A stretch of 64,000 nt of DNA from Peromyscus leucopus (Eukaryota; Chordata; Mammalia; Rodentia; Cricetidae): NCBI RefSeq assembly GCF_004664715.2, contig NC_051064.1, positions 113,632,240 through 113,696,239 of the forward strand, written 5' to 3'. The notes beneath the pieces were generated by a model. That model saw only the letters and a list, made by a program, of their open reading frames with translations. It had not been told where the DNA came from and ran no database searches. A program made the position numbers and the translations under genes. Below are positions 57,850 through 64,000 of this stretch, in pieces; the stretch's first letter is position 1, and each line of letters starts with the position of its first letter.

Positions 57850-58085
57850 TTTCCTCAGGTGCTGACCAACATTTTTTTGAAATAAGATCCCTCATTGGTC
57901 TGGAGTTTGCTAAGTAGGCTGGCTAGCCAGCCAGCAAGCCTGTGGACTCTTCTTGTCTCTGTGTTACAAGCATGGCTCACCACATCTGGACCCCTTGTTT
58001 TTAATATGTTTTTTAGATCAAACTCAGATCCCTCTGCTTACAAGGCAAGTGCTTTACAGGCTAAACTGACACCCCAGCTTGTGAG
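57850..58085 (-). mobile_element. B4 SINE
   Basis: Reversed: 'taagatccctcattggtctg', 'gctaagtaggctggctagcc', 'gttacaagcatggctcacc', 'aaactcagatccctctgc', 'ttacaaggcaagtgcttta', 'ctgacaccccagctt'. Close to full length. Confidence 0.85.
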
Positions 58086-58410
58086 ATTCTTTAGCTAATT
58101 TTCATTGATTAAAATCTAAGTCCCCAGGAGTAAAACAGAAGTTACCACACACATATACATTCATTTTAAATGGTTTGTAGAGAAGGATTCAGGAGATACA
58201 ATGATACGCTGCTCATTGACTGACCTTACATGATTATACCTTAATTCAACTGTGCAAAATTATGAAGTAGATTGTTTGAGAAGTACTGTGAACTCACTGT
58301 ACCCTGAGGTTGGTAGACTCTGTAATCTGGATCCTCCTGGCTTTTTTCTTTCTTTCTGAGTTTATGGGCAACCTGATCTATCCTGTCACTAAAACAAGGA
58401 ATTAAGATTA
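58086..58410. other. AGBL4: intronic DNA without recognised features
   Basis: No gene or clear repeat. Confidence 0.45.
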
Positions 58411-58416
58411 TAATTT

Positions 58417-58827
58417 TGCTGTGGATATTGCTCTGTATGCTGTGAATGTGTTGCTCTGATTGGTTAATAAATAAAATGCTGATTGGCCAGTGGCCAGGCA
58501 GGAAGTATAGGCAGGACAAGCAGAGAGGAGAAATCTGGGAAGAGGAAGCCTGAGTCAGGAGATGCTGCCCATCACCACCACCAGGAGAAGCAAGATGTAA
58601 AAATGCTGATAAGCCACAAGTCATGTGGCAAGGTATAGATTTATAGAAGTGGGTTAATTTAAGATGTAAGATCTAGCTATCAAGAAGCCTGAACCATTAG
58701 GCCATACAGTTTTAATTAATATGAGCTTCTGTGTGTATACTTAGGTCCAAGTGGTTGCAGGACTGGCAGGTGAGAGAGATTTGTCCTGACTATGGGCCAG
58801 GTGGGACACAGGAAAACTTCAGCTACA
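58417..58827 (+). mobile_element. solo mys-related LTR, longer subfamily
   Basis: Runs 'tgctgtggatattgctctgt' to 'acttcagctaca', 411 bp, flanked by 'taattt' and 'taatct' (58411-58416, 58828-58833). It has an extra 'gctgtgaatgtgttgctctg' stretch after the 5' end and a longer 3' part than the 36715 type. Same subfamily as 30140-30483. Confidence 0.88.
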
Positions 58828-58969
58828 TAATCTCTTCAAGGCTAGAATCAGTTATTTTTATGTTCCAACACTTTGGCATGATGGCTGATGGGCAATCACA
58901 ACCAAGTAGAGATATTAAAAGCAAACTTCCAAAAACATCTGCCATTGTATCCATTGAGAATTACTTGTG

Positions 58970-59391
58970 TATTGATGTAACCAACCGTCTTATTAATTAA
59001 GAAACACAGAAACAATGTAAAAGAGAAAGCGGAGAGGTCAGAGCTCAGAGCTAAAATCTCACCCTTCCTCCTGCTGTCCCAGCTTCGCGAAAAGAGACCT
59101 ACTTCCTGTCGGTTCGTTTTTTTATAGTATGTTGTTCTGCCTTCTCATTGGTTGTAAACCCAAACACATGACTGCCTCGTCACTGTCTGAATGTACAGCC
59201 CCCTAGGTCTTAAAGGCATATGTCTCCAATGCTGGCTATATCCCTGAACACACAGAGATCTTATGGGATTAAAGGCGTGTGCCACCACCGCCACACTCTT
59301 GCTATGGCTCTAATAGCTCTGACCCCCGGACAACTTTATTTATTAACATACAATCAAAATAATATTTCAGTACAATTAGATTACCACCACA
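58970..59391 (-). mobile_element. solo ERVK-type LTR containing a B1-like segment
   Basis: In minus orientation it begins TGTGGTGGTAATC and ends ...ACATCAATA. Flanked by 'cttgtg' (58964-58969, 59392-59397). Inside: 'gtggcggtggtggcacacgc' and 'ctttaatcccataag', a B1-derived piece, and an end with 'ttcttaattaataagacgg'. Related to 39277-39777. Confidence 0.78.
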
Positions 59392-59589
59392 CTTGTGTCT
59401 GTGCCATTTACTTTTTACAGTGCTGTAGGCCCATTTCTCTTTGTTTCTGAGATTGATCTCTCCACTTGCAAATCATACATACTTAGTCCATTTGAGCTTC
59501 TATAAAACCATCACCACCACAACAGACCAAGCCCCCCTCCAAAAATAAACAAAACAATTGAACAATTGAGAAAGCAAATAACAACATGT

Positions 59590-59988
59590 GCTAGATGAAT
59601 GTGGACAAAAGAAAAACCTTCTATACTTCCAGTAGGAATGTAAACTTGCCTAGCCTCTATGGAAAATAGTATGGAGGTTCCTTAAAAATCTAAAAGTATA
59701 TCTACCATATGGCCCTATACCACTCTTGGTTCTTTACCCAAAACACTCAAAGTCAACTTATTAAAAAGATTACATTATACATTAATGTTTATTTCAGCAC
59801 TATTCACAATAGCTAAGTTATGGAATCAAGTCAGGTTTCCATGAATGGAATAAGTATATAGAAGATGTCATATATATATATGTATAATATGTATACATGC
59901 TATAAAAGATGAATGAAGTCAGGACACTTGCAGAAAAATGGGTCCAATTGGAAAGAATCATTAAGAAAATCAAGTCAGACTGAGAAAT
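59590..59988 (+). mobile_element. L1 3' end fragment
   Basis: 'atagtatggaggttccttaa', 'ctaccatatggccctatacc', 'tttcagcactattcacaata', 'gctaagttatggaatcaa', 'aatgggtccaattggaaaga', then 'aaatcaagtcagactgagaa' is the standard L1 terminal order in sense. Confidence 0.85.
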
Positions 59989-60009
59989 ACAAATGTCACA
60001 CATTTTCTT

Positions 60010-60205
60010 GCCGGGCGATGGTGGCACACGCCTTTAATCCCAGCACTTGGGAGGCAGAGCCAGGTGGATCTCTGTGAGTTCGAGGCCAGCCTGGGCTACC
60101 AAGTGAGTTCCAGGAGAGGCGCAAAGCTATACAGAGAAACCCTGTCTCAAAAAAAAAAAAAAACAAAAAAAAAACAAAAACAAAACAAAACAAAACAAAA
60201 AAAAA
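60010..60205 (+). mobile_element. B1 SINE, young
   Basis: Full B1 'gccgggcgatggtggcacac' to 'gaaaccctgtctc' with an A-rich (CAAAA)n tail. A 21-bp duplication (59989-60009 and 60206-60226) with two mismatches flanks it. It carries the same 'aggcgcaaagctata' variant as the copy at 11692. Confidence 0.95.
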
Positions 60206-60226
60206 ACAAATATCATACATTTTCTT

Positions 60227-61050
60227 TTATTTATGGGTCTACTTTTTATGATCAGGAGATTAATGTATAATAGCCTTACTTTATATTTTGAGTAAGTGTG
60301 TTTATCATGTATACAAGAAACAAAAGTAAAAGAACAAATAGTGAGCCACTAGCAGATTTGATTTTTGGGAAAGTGCAACTTTCTGATTCATACATGATAC
60401 TTTTTTATATTCTTGCTTGTGGAGAGAGATAGGCAGTTTTCTGGGACCTCTTCTTTGTGGATACTTATTCTATTCATGAGGGACTTGCCCTACTAACAAT
60501 TACTCTTCCCCAAATACTCTCAAAATAAGTTACCATATTGACAAACTCAAGGCTTCTTTAAATTTTGAGTTCTGTTTCTGTTTTCTGATGGAAAAATTAA
60601 TGTTCAAATTATTTTTCTCTTGTAATTTTCTAAGTAATCAAGGATAGCCACATTGTACCTTAGAAATATCATTACCCAAATATCCTATTGGATTGGTTTC
60701 AAGTTATTTTTAAAAGAACACTAGTATATGCCAGTATTCAGGCAAGGATTTCTTTTCATGTAGTTTTTCAATAAAGCATTCGTCATTTCTAGTTGAGACC
60801 TTATTAGAATGGCCTTTGCCACATTTGTATCCCTGTTCTTATCATGAATGCTTAAGAAGGCTGAGGCTTTCTCTATCTCTGTTCTCCTTCTGAGCTTTTC
60901 TCAGAATCAACCTTAACAACTTGTTCACAGCAATGTAAACTAGTACGCCCTTCCACACTCTCCTAGCCTCTATCAATTACTCAGTTTCAAAATCTTTTTG
61001 GTATTTTGGGAATTTGTTAATATCAGGACCTTACTGAAGGTACCAGTTTT
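60227..61050. other. AGBL4: intronic DNA without recognised features
   Basis: No gene or clear repeat. Confidence 0.5.
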
Positions 61051-61054
61051 TGTT

Positions 61055-61250
61055 TTAGTCTGTTGGGTCCCCATAATACTATAGACTATTTAGCTTTAAA
61101 TCAACAACATTTTATTTCTCATAGTTCTAGACTTTAGGAAGTTTGAGATCGAGGTGCCAAGAAACTGGTGTCTGGGGAAGGCTCTGTTTCTATAGCTTTC
61201 TCCCTGTGTTTTCACATTGTAGAAGGAGACCTGAGGATTCTTTTACAAGG
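61055..61250 (-). mobile_element. MLT1-type MaLR LTR fragment
   Basis: Reversed MLT1 landmarks: 'tttagtctgttgggtcccca', 'caacattttatttctcatag', 'ttctagactttaggaagttt', 'gagatcgaggtgccaagaaa', 'tgtgttttcacattgtagaa'. Confidence 0.7.
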
Positions 61251-61254
61251 GTAC

Positions 61255-61330
61255 TGTATTAGTTACTTGTTTTGTTCCAATGTAAGAAAATACCTGACAA
61301 AAGGAAGACAAGGTTTATCTTGGGTCACAG
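61255..61330 (+). mobile_element. URR1-like end fragment
   Basis: 'gtattagttacttgttttgt', 'aatgtaagaaaatacctgac' and 'aaggtttatcttgggtcaca' match the start of a URR1-type repeat. Short. Confidence 0.45.
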
Positions 61331-61985
61331 TTTGATAATATAAGTATATGTAACCATGTATATCTTGTCATCTTTGTATATTTATTTTTTGTTAGAAACA
61401 AAACAGATACCACCCAGTTGCCAAAGAGAGAGGATGACACAAGGTTGTGAACTCTAAAGATTGGGAATCATGGAGGTCACCATGAGTCTATACCATATAT
61501 CATAATTAAAATGATAATGACAAGATCAAGGGCATTACTACTGTTAATGGAGGATACTATGGAAGCACATCTATTGCATTGCAGTTAGGGATTCTCTCTC
61601 TAACACACCCTTTCTTACTCTCCCCTCAGCCTTTCTCCTCTTCTACTCCCATGTTCCATCCACTTTTCTCTGAAAGCCCCACAACTTACTACATAAATAA
61701 GAACATTTTTAAAGCAGTGTTGGAAGGTCACTTTATTTTTGTGTCTGTTTGTGCCTCTAAGCCATTATCTAAACTATTTACTAAGCATGTAGAGACAAGT
61801 ATATGTGCCATAAACACAATGAGGAAATGTGTATGAATCACTACTGCTCTCTTCAGAAGAGCAATGTTGAGAATGACCTACGGTTCAGATTCTTTGTAAT
61901 GCCATATAATATGTGGCCATTTGTCTTACTATTCATTAATTACTTCTAGAGTTAAGTTTCTCAAGTCCATCAGCATAGCAATCAA
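61331..61985. other. AGBL4: intronic DNA without recognised features
   Basis: No gene or clear repeat. Confidence 0.5.
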
Positions 61986-61989
61986 TTCT

Positions 61990-62220
61990 CTTGGTAGGAA
62001 AACCCTTCACACAGCATGTTCCTGGCCTGACAGCAACAACAACTAGCAGTTATGAGTCTGTCATGTGCTGGCTGTTCTTGTATCATATAATCTTCTGAAA
62101 GTTACCAATTTTCTTTTACAGATCAAGGAGACTCATGTTCAAAGAGGAAGTAGACTGTACTACCTGTCACACATCTTTACTGTGGCAGAACTAAGATTGA
62201 ATCTATCAGTCTGACATGCT
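61990..62220 (+). mobile_element. MIR fossil
   Basis: 'gcagttatgagtctgtcatg', 'tgctggctgttcttgtatca', 'tttacagatcaaggagactc', 'gtggcagaactaagattgaa' follow MIR order. Confidence 0.55.
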
Positions 62221-62284
62221 ATTTGTATTACAAAAGATAACCTGTCAGCCTTTTTCATATGTATCACTTCATTCTGCCTTCTTT

Positions 62285-62435
62285 TGTTATTGTTTTACAT
62301 GCATGTTCCCTTGGTTGGATTATGGCCTCTTTAAAGGTAATGGCTGTGCCTCATTACAGCCTCTTCTGCTCTACCCTCTGATGCCTAGCAGTGTCTTGCA
62401 TATGATTGATCTTTATGAATCAGAATGAAACATGT
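62285..62435 (+). mobile_element. L2 3' end fossil
   Basis: 'ggcctctttaaaggtaatgg', 'gatgcctagcagtgtcttgc', 'atatgattgatctttatgaa' match the L2 3' end. Confidence 0.5.
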
Positions 62436-62554
62436 TATAGCATTCTTTATAGAGACACAGCCTATGTTCTCCATAATTTATCTACACGCTTTCCTTTGAA
62501 AATATTTGGTGTGTATATAGTATATACCTAGTATCATCTTAGGTTTATTTTTAG

Positions 62555-62745
62555 AGGTAGAGGATCAGACCAACCTTGGCTTAAGTGTTAGTGTTGACAT
62601 TTAATTGTATGGTCTTACCTGTCTTATTTAATTTCTTGGAGCCATTGTTTTTCAGTTTTAAGAGTAATTTTAAGAACAGCTTTATGGAATTAGTTAGATA
62701 ATATGTATAAGGAAATTTATGTATTGAGCTCTTGCTAAATGTCAT
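62555..62745 (+). mobile_element. MIR fossil
   Basis: 'ggtcttacctgtcttattta', 'atttcttggagccattgttt', 'ttcagttttaagagtaattt', 'gagctcttgctaaatgtc' follow the MIR core. Confidence 0.6.
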
Positions 62746-63340
62746 TTCTTTGATAAGTTTTATTCACCTACTACTCCAATCCCCTATTGAAAACTTGAGG
62801 TGTTTTTTAAAATGGAATAGGTTTTTACCATTATATTTCATTTATTATTGTCACACATGACTTTTCATAATGTAAGATGTTAAAATTTATGAATTCAGAT
62901 TGGTTTCCATAGTAGATTTTTTTAAGGTCTAAATCTTACCTTAATAGTAGAGTTGCTTGATTAAAAAATATACTCATGGAACTATGGACTATAATGATAA
63001 ATTACATGCAACAGTTAGTTGTTGATTGCAGATACACAATTCTTTGATGTACAATCTCAATTCTGAGATCTGTGTGCTTTAGAAAACTGCCCAAAGTAGA
63101 ATGTAAAGATTTTCATATTTGGTTTGTAGCCTTTATTTCTAAAACTTCTGATCACATTGTACTTCTCCATAGCGATAGAGCTAATTATTAGAATGTCAAA
63201 GGAAATCACATAGTTTAAAGTTCTCCTTTTGGTTCTAAGTGTTTTTAATGAAATCAGCTTTGGTGATAATTGGCAATGTACATACTACACAACTCATACA
63301 GTAATTTGTTTTATATTCTTCTTGAATATCTGTTTCTTTA
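62746..63340. other. AGBL4: intronic DNA without recognised features
   Basis: No gene or clear repeat. Confidence 0.5.
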
Positions 63341-63344
63341 TTTT

Positions 63345-64000
63345 TTCATTCTTTAAATTTAATTTTACATATCAGCTACGGATTCCCTTGTTCTCCCCCC
63401 TCCAACCCTACCCCCTCCCCGCCTTCCCCCAGCCCACTCCCCATTCCCATCTCCTCCAGGGCAAAGACTCTCCCGAGGATTGAGTTCAACCTGGTAGATT
63501 CAGTCCAGGCAGGTCCAGTCCCCTCCTCCCAGGCTGAGCCAAGTGTCCCTGTATAAGCCCCAGGTTCCAAACTGGCAGTTCATGCACTGAGGACAGGACC
63601 CGGTCCCACTGTCTGGATGCTTCCCAAGCAGATCAAGCTAATCAACTGTCTTATTTATCCGGAGGGCCTGATCCAGTTGGGGGCTCCTCAGCTATTGGTT
63701 CATAGTTCAAGTGTTTCCTTTCGTTTGTATATTTGTCCCTGTGCTTTTTCCAACCTTGGTCTCAACAATTCTCGCTCATACAAACCCTCCTCTTTCTCAC
63801 CAATTGGACTCCTGGAGCTCCACTTGGGGCCTGACTGTGAATCTCTGCATCCAGTTCCCTCAGTCATTGGATGGGGTTTTTAGCATGACAATTAGGGTGT
63901 TTGGCCAGGTGGCCTTCGAATACTTCAGAGATCTATTCAGAGGGCCTAATTCAGTTGGGGGCCCCTGAGCCTTTGGTTCATAGTTCATGTATTTCCATTG
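63345..64000 (-). mobile_element. L1 3' UTR, continues past the window
   Basis: Reversed L1 tail: 'aattttacatatcagctacg', C-rich tract, 'ccaaccttggtctcaacaat', 'caattggactcctggagctc', 'ttagcatgacaattagggtg'. Much better preserved than other L1 pieces here. A 62-bp block near 63660 recurs at 63939. Confidence 0.85.

Noticed and set aside
58241..58624. 127-codon minus-strand frame
   Set aside because: Over half lies antisense in a solo LTR; similar antisense frames appear in other LTR copies for the same reason.

Overview
This is AT-rich, repeat-dense, intron-dominated DNA from a rodent. The B1, B2, B3 and B4 SINEs and Lx-type L1 fragments place it in the muroid rodents. The diagnostic sequence of the youngest B1 copies, together with many copies of a 2-3 kb LTR element resembling the Peromyscus mys retrotransposon, suggests a cricetid, possibly a deer mouse. 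That species call is inference.

Only one protein-coding exon can be supported. It lies on the + strand at 20273-20395 and encodes part of the N-terminal region of AGBL4 (cytosolic carboxypeptidase 6). Everything upstream would then be intron 1 and everything downstream intron 2 of this very long gene. No CpG island, promoter, tRNA or other functional RNA gene was recognised.

Layout. 1-9900: L1 fragments, one old LTR, MIR and L2 fossils and unique DNA. 9923-13265: a nest of LTR, B1, B2 and older SINE insertions. 13266-20272: unique DNA with SINEs and LTRs. 20273-20395: the AGBL4 exon, followed by a small local duplication. 22000-34900: mostly old minus-strand L1 with URR1-like elements, another mys-like element and simple repeats. 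36715-45115: the most structured part, where two mys-like elements face each other as a large inverted repeat around an old L1. That L1 also carries an ERVK-type solo LTR and an RPL7A processed pseudogene, and the second mys-like element split the pseudogene exactly at its 5' UTR. 45165-64000: fossil repeats, a solo LTR with a perfect target-site duplication, an older rearranged mys-like cluster, a small hAT element inside an L1, and an L1 3' UTR that runs off the right edge.

The main story is retroelement stratigraphy in a gene intron. At least nine related mys-like LTRs or elements occur in 64 kb, several with intact target-site duplications, size-variant internal regions, and a short sense reading frame shared between three copies. 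None of these copies encodes a recognisable gag, pol or env product.
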